Below are positions 8,254 through 17,197 of a stretch of DNA of 64,000 bases, one piece after another. A program made the translations under genes and the position numbers. The stretch's first letter is position 1, and the number at the start of each line of letters is the position of its first letter. The notes under the pieces are model-generated. The model was not told the DNA's origin. It made no database searches and saw nothing but the letters and a program-made list of their open reading frames with translations. The DNA comes from Streptomyces violens (lineage in GTDB: Bacteria; Actinomycetota; Actinomycetes; Streptomycetales; Streptomycetaceae). The stretch covers positions 310,001 through 374,000 of the forward strand of contig NZ_JOBH01000003.1 of assembly GCF_000717745.1 (NCBI RefSeq), written 5' to 3'.

Positions 8254-9658
8254 GCAGATGATCGATGTGGAGGACGCGATCGCGGGCGAAAGACCCGCGC
8301 CTGGCATCCGCCAGGACAGCGCGGTGGATGCCCAGGCGCTGGACGAGGTGGTCCGCTTCACCTCCGAGCTGATCCGGATCGACACGACGAACCGGGGGAA
8401 CGGCGACTGCCTGGAGCGGCCGGCCGCCGAGTACGTCGCGGAACGGCTGGCGGAGGCGAGTATCGAGCCGACCCTCCTGGAGCGCAGCCCGGGCCGGACG
8501 AATGTCGTCGCCCGTATCGAGGGCAGCGACCCGGGCGCCGACGCGCTGCTGGTGCACGGCCATCTGGACGTGGTGCCCGCCGCGCCGCACGACTGGAGCG
8601 TGCACCCGTTCTCCGGCGAGATCCGGGACGGCGTGGTCTGGGGCCGCGGCGCGATCGACATGAAGAACATGGACGCGATGGTGCTGGCCGCCGTGCGGGC
8701 CTGGGCGCGGGCCGGCGTCCGGCCTCGGCGGGACATCGTGCTGGCCTTCACCGCGGACGAGGAGGCCAGCGCCGAGGACGGCTCCGGCTTCCTCGCCGAC
8801 GAGCACCCGGGCCTCTTCGAGGGGTGCACGGAAGGCGTCAGCGAGTCGGGCGCCTTCACCTTCCACGCCGGGGACGGCATGCAGCTGTACCCCATCGCGG
8901 CGGGGGAGCGGGGCACGGCCTGGCTGAAGCTGACGGCGACGGGCACGGCGGGCCACGGCTCGAAGGTGAACGGCGCGAATGCGGTCAGCCGGCTCGCCGC
9001 CGCCATCGCCCGTATCGGCGCGCACGAATGGCCGGTGCGGCTGACCCCCACCGTCCGCGCCGCGCTGTGCGAGCTGGCCACGCTGCACGGCGTCGAGGCC
9101 CGGCTGGACGCCGCCGACCCGCACGACCTCGCGCGCGACGTCGACGCGCTGCTCGCCGCGCTCGGCCCGGCCGCCGACCTGGTCGCGCCGACGGTACGCA
9201 ACAGCGCCAACCCGACGATGCTGGACGCCGGTTACAAGGTCAATGTGATCCCGGGGAGCGCCACCGCCTTCGTGGACGGACGGGTGCTGCCCGGCGGCGA
9301 GGAGGAGTTCCGCACCACCCTCGACCGGCTCACGGGACCCCATGTGGAGTGGGAGTTCCACCACGGCGAGGTGGCGCTGCAGGCCCCGGTGGACGGGCCG
9401 ACGTACGCCGCGATGCGGGCCTCGATCGAGCGCTTCGACCCACAGGCCAGGGTCGTGCCGTACTGCATGTCGGGAGGCACGGACGCCAAGCAGTTCTCCA
9501 GACTGGGCATCAAGGGATACGGCTTCTCGCCGCTCAAGCTGCCCGAGGGCTTCGACTACCAGGCGCTCTTCCACGGCGTCGACGAGCGGGTGCCGGTGGA
9601 GGCACTGCACTTCGGCGTGCGGGTACTGGACGACTTCCTGGTGCACAGCACGGGGTGA
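8246..9658 (+). CDS. M20/M25/M40-family metallopeptidase
   Basis: A 470-aa M20-type peptidase/deacylase. Metal-binding and catalytic signatures are LLVHGHLDVVP, GRGAIDMKNMDAM and AFTADEEAS, with a later His-containing block (CMSGGTDAKQFS). The dimerisation domain is recognisable by TAGHGSKVNGANAV. A GGAGG ribosome site lies five bases before the ATG inside the 3' end of the M55 gene, so the two are coupled. Within this operon it probably removes residues from short peptides. Exact specificity cannot be read from sequence. Confidence 0.93.
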   Translation: MAEQMIDVEDAIAGERPAPGIRQDSAVDAQALDEVVRFTSELIRIDTTNRGNGDCLERPAAEYVAERLAEASIEPTLLERSPGRTNVVARIEGSDPGADALLVHGHLDVVPAAPHDWSVHPFSGEIRDGVVWGRGAIDMKNMDAMVLAAVRAWARAGVRPRRDIVLAFTADEEASAEDGSGFLADEHPGLFEGCTEGVSESGAFTFHAGDGMQLYPIAAGERGTAWLKLTATGTAGHGSKVNGANAVSRLAAAIARIGAHEWPVRLTPTVRAALCELATLHGVEARLDAADPHDLARDVDALLAALGPAADLVAPTVRNSANPTMLDAGYKVNVIPGSATAFVDGRVLPGGEEEFRTTLDRLTGPHVEWEFHHGEVALQAPVDGPTYAAMRASIERFDPQARVVPYCMSGGTDAKQFSRLGIKGYGFSPLKLPEGFDYQALFHGVDERVPVEALHFGVRVLDDFLVHSTG

Positions 9659-9722
9659 CAGCGTCGGCCCGGCGCCGCTGAACTGGACCGAACGGACCGA
9701 TCGGACTGAGAGGAACACCACC

Positions 9723-11732
9723 ATGGTGACCACGGCGCCCTATGGAGCCTGGCCGTCGCCCATTGACGCCCGGCTGGTCGCCGCCCACGACGGCCGCCCG
9801 GAGTACCTCGGCGTGGTGGGCGACGAGGTGTGGTGGACCGAGCCGCGTCCCGAGGAGGGCGGCCGCCGGGCGCTCGTCCGGCGCACGCCGGAGGGCGCGG
9901 AGCAGTCGGTGCTGCCCCCGCCGTGGAACGTCCGCAGCCGGGTCATCGAGTACGGCGGCCAGCCCTGGGCCGGTGCGCTGGACGCGGACGGCGCGCCCCT
10001 CGTCGTCTTCGTTCACTTCGCCGACCAGCGGCTGTACGCGTACGCGCCGGACGGGGACGGCGAGCCGCGCCCGCTCACCCCGGTCTCCGCCGTCGGCGGC
10101 GGCCTGCGCTGGGTGGATCCGGTCGTGCTGCCCGGCCGCGGCGAAGTCTGGTGCGTGCTGGAGGAGTTCACGGGCGAGGGACCCACAGACGTGCGCCGGG
10201 TGATCGCGGCCGTGCCCCTGGACGGCTCGGCCGCCGAAGACCGGGACTCCATAAGGGAGTTGAGCGACGACCGGCACCGCTTCGTCACCGGGCCGCGGCT
10301 CTCCCCGGACGGCGGCCGGGCCGCCTGGATCGCCTGGGACCACCCCCGTATGCCTTGGGACGGCACGGTCGTCATGGTCGCGGAGGTGACCGGGGACGGC
10401 GCGTTCACCGGCGCCCGCGCCCTGGTCGGTGGCGCCGAGGAGTCCGTCGCGCAGATCGAGTGGGCGGCGGACGGCTCGTTGCTGTACGTCTCGGACGCCG
10501 ACGGCTGGTGGGAGCTGCGGAGCGCCGACCCGGACCCGGCGGCCGCGGGAGCGGAGGGCGCCACGGCGACCAGGCGCCTCTATCCGGCCCGGCAGGAGGA
10601 GTTCGGCGGGCCGCTGTGGAAGGTCGGGCTGCGCTGGTTCCTACCGCTGGAGGGCGGCACCATCGCCACGCTCCACGGCCACGGCACGAACCGTCTCGGC
10701 ATACTGGATCCGGTCACCGGCGAGCTGGTCGACGCGGCCGGGCCGTGGACGGAGTGGGCCCCCTCGCTCGCCGTGCACGGCACGCGCGTCATCGGCATCG
10801 CCGCCAGCCCGCGCAGCGCGTACGAGATCGTCGAGCTGGACACGCTGACCGGCCGCTCACGGGTGATCGCCGCCCGGCACGTCGACGCGCTCGACCCGGC
10901 GTATTACCCCGAGCCGCAGATCCGCACCTTCACCGGCCCGGACGGCCGGGACATCCACACCCACGTCTACCCACCGCACAGCCCCACCCACGCCCCGCCG
11001 GACGGCGAGCCCGCCCCCTTCGTGGTGTGGGCGCACGGCGGCCCCACCGGCCACGCCCCGCTCGTTCTCGACCTGGAGATCGCCTACTTCACCTCGCGCG
11101 GCTTCGGCGTCGCGGAGGTCAACTACGGCGGCTCGACGGGGTACGGCAGGGAGTACCGCGAGCGGCTGCGCGAGCAGTGGGGCGTGGTGGACGTCGAGGA
11201 CTGCGCCGCGGTCGCCCGGGCGCTGGCCGACGAGGGCACCGCCGACCGCTCCCGGCTCGCCATCCGGGGCGGCAGCGCGGGCGGCTGGACCACCGCTGCC
11301 TCGCTGACCGGCACGGACCTCTACGCCTGCGGCACGATCAGCTATCCGGTCCTGGACCTGACGGCCTGGGCCGGCGGCGAGACCCACGACTTCGAGTCGC
11401 AGTACCTGGAGTCGCTGGTCGGCCCGCTCGCGGAGGTCCCCGACCGGTACCGAGACCGCTCGCCGCTGCATCGGGCGGACCGGATCTCCGTGCCGTTCCT
11501 GCTGCTCCAGGGCCTGGACGATGTGATCTGCCCGCCCGCGCAGGCCGAGCGGTTCCTCGCCGAGGTCGCCCGCTGTGGCATCCCGCACGCGTATCTCGCC
11601 TTCGAGGGCGAGGGCCACGGCTTCCGCCGCGAGGACACCATCGTCCGCGCCCTCGAGGCCGAACTGTCCCTGTACGCGCAGACATTCGGCATGACGCGTA
11701 CGGACGTGCCGACGCTGGAACTGGGCAAGTGA
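9723..11732 (+). CDS. S9-family prolyl-oligopeptidase-like serine peptidase
   Basis: A 669-aa protein. An N-terminal beta-propeller (repeated GPRLSPDGGRAAWIAW and IEWAADGSLLYVSD blades) is followed by an alpha/beta-hydrolase domain from about residue 400. The nucleophile elbow is GGSAGG, the Asp lies in LLLQGLDDVICPP and the His in FEGEGHGFR. There is no signal peptide, so it is probably cytosolic and acts on short peptides. It lies 64 bp after the M20 gene, and its stop overlaps the next start (GTGA), keeping it in the peptidase operon. Confidence 0.93.
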   Translation: MVTTAPYGAWPSPIDARLVAAHDGRPEYLGVVGDEVWWTEPRPEEGGRRALVRRTPEGAEQSVLPPPWNVRSRVIEYGGQPWAGALDADGAPLVVFVHFADQRLYAYAPDGDGEPRPLTPVSAVGGGLRWVDPVVLPGRGEVWCVLEEFTGEGPTDVRRVIAAVPLDGSAAEDRDSIRELSDDRHRFVTGPRLSPDGGRAAWIAWDHPRMPWDGTVVMVAEVTGDGAFTGARALVGGAEESVAQIEWAADGSLLYVSDADGWWELRSADPDPAAAGAEGATATRRLYPARQEEFGGPLWKVGLRWFLPLEGGTIATLHGHGTNRLGILDPVTGELVDAAGPWTEWAPSLAVHGTRVIGIAASPRSAYEIVELDTLTGRSRVIAARHVDALDPAYYPEPQIRTFTGPDGRDIHTHVYPPHSPTHAPPDGEPAPFVVWAHGGPTGHAPLVLDLEIAYFTSRGFGVAEVNYGGSTGYGREYRERLREQWGVVDVEDCAAVARALADEGTADRSRLAIRGGSAGGWTTAASLTGTDLYACGTISYPVLDLTAWAGGETHDFESQYLESLVGPLAEVPDRYRDRSPLHRADRISVPFLLLQGLDDVICPPAQAERFLAEVARCGIPHAYLAFEGEGHGFRREDTIVRALEAELSLYAQTFGMTRTDVPTLELGK

Positions 11733-12667
11733 CCGTGCGGCAGGGCATCCGGCCGCCCCGGCTGCGGCCCGGCGACCGGGTGGCCGTCGTCGCGCCCAGC
11801 GGCCCGGTCGCCCCCGAGCGGCTGGACGCCGGCCTGGACATCCTGCGCGGCTGGGACCTCGACCCGGTACTGGCGCCTCATGTCCGCGCGGGGCACGAGG
11901 AGTTGACGTATCTCGCCGCGCCCGACGAGCGCCGGGCCCGTGATCTCCAGGACGCCTGGTGCGACCCGGCGGTGGCGGCGGTGTTCGCGGCGCGCGGCGG
12001 GTACGGCGCGCAGCGCATGGTCGACCTGCTGGACTGGGAAGCGATACGCGCGGCGTCGCCCAAGCCGCTGATCGGCTTCAGCGATGTGACGGTGCTGCAC
12101 GAGGCGTTCGCGCTGCGGGCCGGGGTGGCGACGCTGCACGGCCCCGCGGTGGCCGGCGAGATCTTCCTCAAGGACGAGCCCACCCGCGACCACCTGCGGC
12201 GCACGCTCTTCACTCCCGAGGACCCGGCCGTACTGACCCTGGCGCCCGGCACGGCGCGGACGCTGCTGCCGGGCCGGGCGCACGGCGTCACCTTCGGCGG
12301 CTGCCTGGCGCTGCTGGCGAGCGAGGCGGGCACGCCGGACGCGCGCCCGGACGCGGCCGGCGGCCTGTTGCTGCTGGAGGACGTGGGCGAGGCGCCGTAC
12401 GCCATCGACCGCGCGCTGACCCAACTGCTGCGCTCCGGCATGCTGACCGGCGCGACCGGCGTCCTGCTCGGTTCCTGGGCACGCTGCGGCCCGTACGAGC
12501 GGGTGCGTGCAGTACTGACGGACCGGCTCGGCGGCCTCGGGGTGCCCGTCGTCGAGGAATTCGGCTTCGGGCACGGCGACTCGGCACTGACGGTCCCCCT
12601 GGGCGTACCGGCCACACTCGACGCGGACGCGCGCACGCTGACTTTCGACGTACCGCCACTGACCTGA
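11729..12667 (+). CDS. LD-carboxypeptidase (S66 family)
   Basis: A 312-aa S66 peptidase. The nucleophile Ser118 lies in IGFSDVT, the acid in LLLEDVGEAPY and the His in FGFGHGDSALTVPLG. The family's VAVVAPSGPV start and FAARGGYGAQR block are present. S66 enzymes remove the terminal D-Ala from murein tetrapeptides during cell-wall recycling. The GTG at 11729 overlaps the S9 stop by four bases; a second GTG two codons later is possible. With the M55, M20 and S9 genes it suggests a pathway for breaking down wall-derived peptides. Confidence 0.92.
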   Translation: MTVRQGIRPPRLRPGDRVAVVAPSGPVAPERLDAGLDILRGWDLDPVLAPHVRAGHEELTYLAAPDERRARDLQDAWCDPAVAAVFAARGGYGAQRMVDLLDWEAIRAASPKPLIGFSDVTVLHEAFALRAGVATLHGPAVAGEIFLKDEPTRDHLRRTLFTPEDPAVLTLAPGTARTLLPGRAHGVTFGGCLALLASEAGTPDARPDAAGGLLLLEDVGEAPYAIDRALTQLLRSGMLTGATGVLLGSWARCGPYERVRAVLTDRLGGLGVPVVEEFGFGHGDSALTVPLGVPATLDADARTLTFDVPPLT

Positions 12668-12718
12668 CGCACCGACCCCGGTCTCCGGCGCCGACGACAA
12701 GCTGCCCGGTGCGGGCCG

Positions 12719-13072
12719 TCACCCGGGCTTGGCGGCGATGACGGAGTCGAGCATCGTGCGGGACGCGTGCAATTCACCGATGGCGCGGCTGATCCGCTCC
12801 CTTTCCTGCTCCAGCCGGGCGACCAGATCCGGGCAGGTGGGGAGTAGCCGGCCGTCGTCCGTACGGATGCAGGGCAGCACCTCCGCGATCAGCGAGGTCG
12901 TCAGCCCCGCCGCCAGCAGGCAGCGGATGCGGTGCACCGTTTCCACGTCCGACTCGTCGTAGACCCGGTATCCGCTCGGCAGCCGCTGCGGTGCCAGCAG
13001 CCCCTGCTGTTCGTAGTAGCGCAGCAGCCGCTCGTGCACTCCCGTGCGCCGGACCATCTCCTTCATCCGCAC
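12719..13072 (-). CDS. MerR-family transcriptional regulator
   Basis: A 117-aa MerR-type regulator. The N-terminal winged HTH reads MKEMVRRTGVHERLLRYYEQQGLL. It is followed by the second-helix block YRVYDESDVETVHRIRCLLAAGL and a C-terminal coiled coil (LEQERERISRAIGELHASRTML). Two cysteines, CIRTD and TCPDL, could bind a ligand. The GTG at 13072 has an AGGAGG eight bases upstream, better placed than the ATG two codons inside. It is divergent from an alpha/beta hydrolase and a near-ideal MerR operator lies between them. Confidence 0.92.
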   Translation of the reverse strand: MRMKEMVRRTGVHERLLRYYEQQGLLAPQRLPSGYRVYDESDVETVHRIRCLLAAGLTTSLIAEVLPCIRTDDGRLLPTCPDLVARLEQERERISRAIGELHASRTMLDSVIAAKPG

Positions 13073-13109
13073 GTGGTTCGCCTCCTGGTTCGTCTTCCGG
13101 CGCCGCGAC

Positions 13110-13141
13110 TTGACTCTGACACTGATGTCAGAGTTTAGCGT
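13110..13141 (+). promoter_or_regulatory. MerR-type promoter/operator with long spacer
   Basis: TTGACT (13110-13115) and TAGCGT (13136-13141) are separated by 20 bp. A perfect dyad, ACTCTGACA-CTGA-TGTCAGAGT (13113-13134), fills that spacer. The overlong spacer with an internal palindrome is the hallmark of MerR-activated promoters. The hydrolase ATG lies only seven bases after the -10 element, which predicts a leaderless or nearly leaderless transcript. Confidence 0.75.
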
Positions 13142-13148
13142 CGTCGGC

Positions 13149-13982
13149 ATGAACGCTGAGCACTCGGAGCACCCACTTCCCACCCCTCACCTCGACGTCG
13201 TCGTCCAGGGCAGCGGTCCCGCGCTGCTGCTCGCGCACGGTGCGGGCGGCGGCATCGTCGGCAACTTCGGCCTGGTCCTGGACGATCTCGCCCGCGACCA
13301 CACGCTCATCGGCCCGCACTACCCGGGCGCGGGTGGTTCGCCCGCCGCTGCCGAGCCCCTGGACCTGGATGTACTCGCCGACCAACTCGTCGCCTCCGCG
13401 GTCGCGGCAGGGGAGGAGTCGTTCGCCGTGCTCGGGGAGTCGCTCGGGAGCGCCGTGGCCGTCCGGGTCGCCACCCGGCATCCCGCACGGGTCAGGGCGC
13501 TCGTCCTCACCGCCGGTTTCCCGGTCGCGGACCCGGTCCTGGCGCTGGCCGCCCGGCTCATCAAGTCGCTTGCGGATATGAGCTATTGGGAAGAAGTGGC
13601 CCGGCTCGCCTGCGTGTCGTGCCTGTCGCGGACGGACCTGGCGGAGCTGGCGCCGTCCGACCTCGACGCGCTGGTGGCGCAGACCCTGGCCGGGATGCCG
13701 CCGGGGATGGTGGACCACTTCGACCTGGTGTCCCGGGTGGACGTACGGGCCGACCTGGCAAAGGTGTCCGCGCCCACGCTGGTGGTGGCCCCGATGGGCG
13801 ACAGGCTGGTCCTCCCCGACAGCTCGCACCGCCTGGCGGCCGGCATCGCGGGCGCCGAGCTGATCGAACTGCCCGGTGCGGCCCACATACTGAATCCGGT
13901 CGACCGTATGACGTGGCTGCGCCACGTCCGCGCCTTTCTCAGCAGCCTGCCGGCCTCCACCAACTCATCAACTCCCGTGTGA
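13149..13982 (+). CDS. alpha/beta-hydrolase fold protein
   Basis: A 277-aa alpha/beta hydrolase. The oxyanion region is LLLAHGAGGG, the nucleophile elbow is LGESLGSAV, the acid is probably in VVAPMGDRLVLP, and the His lies in LPGAAHILNPV. Cap residues (MSYWEEVARLACVSC) vary and give no substrate. It is controlled from the MerR-type promoter just upstream, so it is likely induced by the MerR ligand, possibly a small toxic ester or antibiotic-like compound (inference). Confidence 0.88.
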   Translation: MNAEHSEHPLPTPHLDVVVQGSGPALLLAHGAGGGIVGNFGLVLDDLARDHTLIGPHYPGAGGSPAAAEPLDLDVLADQLVASAVAAGEESFAVLGESLGSAVAVRVATRHPARVRALVLTAGFPVADPVLALAARLIKSLADMSYWEEVARLACVSCLSRTDLAELAPSDLDALVAQTLAGMPPGMVDHFDLVSRVDVRADLAKVSAPTLVVAPMGDRLVLPDSSHRLAAGIAGAELIELPGAAHILNPVDRMTWLRHVRAFLSSLPASTNSSTPV

Positions 13983-14105
13983 CCAGCGGTAACTGACTCC
14001 CGGGTAATAACTTTCGTCACCTCCGTTGACATGTCCGAAATGCATGCCCGACCATGAGCGCGCCGTACTGACTGGTAGGTATGGCGTGTCTCTGTGGAGG
14101 TCAGC

Positions 14106-15983
14106 GTGTACCCAGCAGTGTCCCGCCCCGTTCTGCGCACGTCCCTCGCCCTGTTGGCCGCTGTCACCATGGCCGCCCCGCTCGCGCTCGCCGCCCCTGC
14201 CGCGGCCGCCGACCCGTACGACGTCACCGCCGTGAAGCTGACCGTGCGGGCCGGCGACCGCGACTGCACGGTGGACGCCGATCTCTACCGCCCGGCCGGT
14301 GTCGACGCCGCGCACCCCGCGCCCGCCGTCCTGACCACCAACGGCTTCGGCGGCAGCAAGGCGGACGGCTCGACCGCCGCCACCGCCCGCGCCTTCGCCG
14401 AGCGCGGCTATGTTGCGCTCTCCTATTCCGGCCTCGGCTTCGGCAAGTCCGGCTGCCCGATCTCGCTCGACGATCCGCGGATCGACGGCCAGGCGGCCAG
14501 TCAGCTCATCGACTTCCTCGCCGGTACGCGCACGGCGGACGACGGCACCCGCGTCGACTACGTGACGAAGGACGGCGGGAGCGGGAAGACCGCAGGGGCC
14601 GGGAAGGCCGCAGGGACCGGGAAGGCCGAGGGGACCGGGGCGAACGGTGCCGACCCACGCGTCGGCATGATCGGCGGCTCGTACGGCGGCGCGATCCAGA
14701 TGGCCACGGCCTCCGTCGATCACCGCGTGGACGCCCTCGTCCCCCTGATTACCTGGAACGACCTGGCGTACTCCCTGGACCCCAACAACGCCGACCAGCC
14801 GGCGGGCAGCGTCAGCAACGATGTCCCCGGTGTGTACAAGTACCAGTGGACCAACGGGTTCTTCCTCCTCGGCGAGGCGCAGGGGCTGCTCAACCCGAGC
14901 CTGGATCCGTCCCGGCTCGGTGGTGCCGGCTGTCTGCACTTCGTCGCCAAGGCGTGCGAGACCAAGCGCTGGCTGGATTCGGGCCGGTATACCGACGACA
15001 GTAAGCAGTCGATCCTCGACTACGCGCGCAGCGTCAGCCCCGTTTCGTACCTGAAGTCCGTCAAGGCGCCGACCCTGCTGGTCCAGGGCCAGGCGGACAC
15101 CCTGTTCAACCTCAACGAGGCGGCGGCCACGTACCGGACACTCACCGCGCAGGGCACCGAGGCAAAGATGATCTGGCAGTCCTGGGGCCACAGCGGCGGC
15201 ATGACCGACCCGGCCTCCGGCGAACTGAACCTTGCCGAGGGGAACTTGGAGACCAGTTACGTCGGGCAGCGCATCCTGGCCTGGTTCGACCGCTACCTCC
15301 AGCACAAGAAGGGCACCGACACCGGGCCCGCGTTCGCCTACTACCGGGACTGGATGCCGGCCGGGCAGACGTACGGCACGTCGGCCACGTTCCCCGCGAG
15401 CGGCGACGCCTGGAAGCTGTACCTCTCCGGCGACGGCAAGCTCGTCAACAACCGGTCGAAAGTGGCGCGCGGCAGCCGCGAGTACCGCAACGGGCTGCTG
15501 CCCACCAGCCACTCGGAGAGCTCGCTGGCCGGGCTCATCGGGCTGAAGGACCCTGAGCCGTACGACCTCAAGGGGACCTACCTGGGCTGGACGTCCGAGC
15601 CGGTCGAGGGCGCGCCCGTCGATGTGGTGGGTGCCCCGAAGGCGACCCTGAAGGTCGTCTCGCCGCGCACGGAGAAGGTGCAGAACTCCGGTGACGCGGC
15701 CGACAAGCTGGTGCTCTTCGCCAAGCTGTACGACATCGCGCCCGACGGCTCCAAGACGCTCGTGCACCGGCTCGTGGCGCCCGCGCGGGTGCCGGACGTG
15801 ACCCGCCCGTTCACCGTCGAGCTGCCGGCCATCGTGCACCGCTACCAGCCCGGCCACCGCCTGCAGTTCGTCATCGCGGCAAGCGACACGGCGTACTACG
15901 GCAACCGCGGCATCAAGCCGGTAACGGTGACCAGCGCGCCCGAAGACACGGGCACGCTCGAACTGCCGCTGGCAGGGCGGTAG
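14106..15983 (+). CDS. secreted S15/CocE-like alpha/beta hydrolase (Xaa-Pro dipeptidyl-peptidase type)
   Basis: A 625-aa protein with a signal peptide (basic start, hydrophobic core, cleavage near APAAAADP). It has an S15/CocE catalytic domain with nucleophile elbow GGSYGGA, the Asp in LLVQGQADTLFN and the His in SWGHSGG. A C-terminal jelly-roll domain (YLSGDGKL, FAKLYDIAPDGS) follows, typical of X-Pro dipeptidyl-peptidases and cocaine-esterase-like enzymes. GTG 14106 has GGAGG five bases upstream. An unusual Gly/Lys/Ala/Thr repeat is inserted before the nucleophile. A TTGACA at 14026 may belong to its promoter. The gene ends at a strong hairpin. Confidence 0.88.
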   Translation: MYPAVSRPVLRTSLALLAAVTMAAPLALAAPAAAADPYDVTAVKLTVRAGDRDCTVDADLYRPAGVDAAHPAPAVLTTNGFGGSKADGSTAATARAFAERGYVALSYSGLGFGKSGCPISLDDPRIDGQAASQLIDFLAGTRTADDGTRVDYVTKDGGSGKTAGAGKAAGTGKAEGTGANGADPRVGMIGGSYGGAIQMATASVDHRVDALVPLITWNDLAYSLDPNNADQPAGSVSNDVPGVYKYQWTNGFFLLGEAQGLLNPSLDPSRLGGAGCLHFVAKACETKRWLDSGRYTDDSKQSILDYARSVSPVSYLKSVKAPTLLVQGQADTLFNLNEAAATYRTLTAQGTEAKMIWQSWGHSGGMTDPASGELNLAEGNLETSYVGQRILAWFDRYLQHKKGTDTGPAFAYYRDWMPAGQTYGTSATFPASGDAWKLYLSGDGKLVNNRSKVARGSREYRNGLLPTSHSESSLAGLIGLKDPEPYDLKGTYLGWTSEPVEGAPVDVVGAPKATLKVVSPRTEKVQNSGDAADKLVLFAKLYDIAPDGSKTLVHRLVAPARVPDVTRPFTVELPAIVHRYQPGHRLQFVIAASDTAYYGNRGIKPVTVTSAPEDTGTLELPLAGR

Positions 15984-15986
15984 TTG

Positions 15987-16022
15987 CCCCGTCCGGCCCG
16001 CCGGCCAGCGGGCCGGACGGGG
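15987..16022 (+). terminator. strong hairpin terminator
   Basis: A perfect 15-bp GC-rich stem (CCCCGTCCGGCCCGC and its complement) encloses a six-base loop, starting four bases after the stop of the secreted hydrolase gene. Confidence 0.88.
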
Positions 16023-16122
16023 GCCACCTGCCGGGCGGTGTTACTCATCGGGCGCGCGTCCGCCCGGCCGTGGCAACGGAAAGCCGGTCGACCCAACAGG
16101 GGGTGCCGTACTGTGTCGGGGC

Positions 16123-16767
16123 ATGGACGCGGACCGTTGGTTGGCAGACACCCGGAGCTCCTACGACACGGTCGCGGCCGATTACGCCGACCAGGTACCC
16201 GAGGTGTTGGCCGGGCAGCCGTACCTTCGAGCGGCGTTGGCGTTGTTCGCCGACTTGGTGCGCGGCACGGGCGGCGGGCCGGTGGCGGACGTGGGTTGCG
16301 GACCCGGACACGTCACCGCTCACCTGCGTGAGCTGGGTGTGGACGTGTTCGGTATCGACCTTTCACCCGTGATGATCGACGTGGCTCGGCGGGACCACCC
16401 CGGTCTGCGGTTCGAGGTGGGCTCGATGACGGACCTCGAACTCGCCGACGCTTCGGCCGCCGGTCTGCTCGCCTTCTGGTCGTTGATTCATGTCCCCGAC
16501 GACGCCGTTCCTACGGTCTTCGGCCACTTCCACCGGGTGTTGCGTCCCGGCGGGCCACTCCTGCTCGGTTTTCACGTCGGCGATGAGACGAGGCTGAAGA
16601 CGCAGGGGTATGGCGGTCACCCGATGCACGTCCACGTCCACCACCGCCGGCCTGACCAACTGGCGGCCCGGCTGCGCGATTCCGGGTTCACCGTAGAGGC
16701 ACAGATGCTGCTCGACCTCGACGAGAGAGTTCCAGGGGCGGTCCTCTTCGCGCGCCGTCAGTCCTGA
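16123..16767 (+). CDS. class I SAM-dependent methyltransferase
   Basis: A 214-aa methyltransferase of the UbiE/COQ5-like Methyltransf_11 type. Motif I is VADVGCGPGHVT near residue 54, the acidic turn is VFGIDLSPVMI, and LLAFWSLIHVP and HRVLRPGGPLLLGF supply motifs II and III. The C-terminal HVHVHHRRPDQL is unusually His-rich. It is monocistronic and converges on the ferredoxin/P450 pair. Substrate unknown. Confidence 0.85.
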   Translation: MDADRWLADTRSSYDTVAADYADQVPEVLAGQPYLRAALALFADLVRGTGGGPVADVGCGPGHVTAHLRELGVDVFGIDLSPVMIDVARRDHPGLRFEVGSMTDLELADASAAGLLAFWSLIHVPDDAVPTVFGHFHRVLRPGGPLLLGFHVGDETRLKTQGYGGHPMHVHVHHRRPDQLAARLRDSGFTVEAQMLLDLDERVPGAVLFARRQS

Positions 16768-16833
16768 CCTGCTCTCGTCAGTGATGCGGTTACGGCCGGG
16801 CCCGTTGGTCTTGTGTCACTTCGGGTCGGGTTC

Positions 16834-17040
16834 TCAGTCCTCCGCGACCGTGATCGCCTGTACCGGGCAGGCGCGGGCGGCCTCGCGTGCGAGGGGGTCG
16901 GCGGGGGCGTCCTCGGCGTGCGGGAGCAGTGCGCTGAAGCCGTCGTCGTCCTGCGTGAAGGTCTTGGGCGCGGTGAGGGCGCACTGCCCCGATCCGATGC
17001 AGCGCTCCGTGTCGATGCTGATGTGCTGGGTGGTCGGCAT
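16834..17040 (-). CDS. small ferredoxin (3Fe-4S type), P450 partner
   Basis: A 68-aa ferredoxin with CIGSGQC near residues 14-20 and a final CPVQAI. There are only three cluster cysteines, and the second position of the normal CxxCxxC is filled by Gly/Ser. That is the [3Fe-4S] pattern of Streptomyces ferredoxins such as those that feed CYP105 enzymes. It follows the P450 gene on the same strand after a 157-bp gap and would pass electrons to it. A ferredoxin reductase is not in the window. Confidence 0.92.
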   Translation of the reverse strand: MPTTQHISIDTERCIGSGQCALTAPKTFTQDDDGFSALLPHAEDAPADPLAREAARACPVQAITVAED

Positions 17041-17197
17041 GGTCGGTCCCTGAGTCCGTGGGTGGCTTGTGGGGGAGGGGCCGGCCCGGCGCGGTGTGGT
17101 GCTGCCGTGTCGGGGACGGGGCCGGCTCCGGTGGTGCGGTGAGCGGTAGTGCGTGTTGATCCGTACTGCGCGATGGGCGGTACTGCAGTGTCAACTG

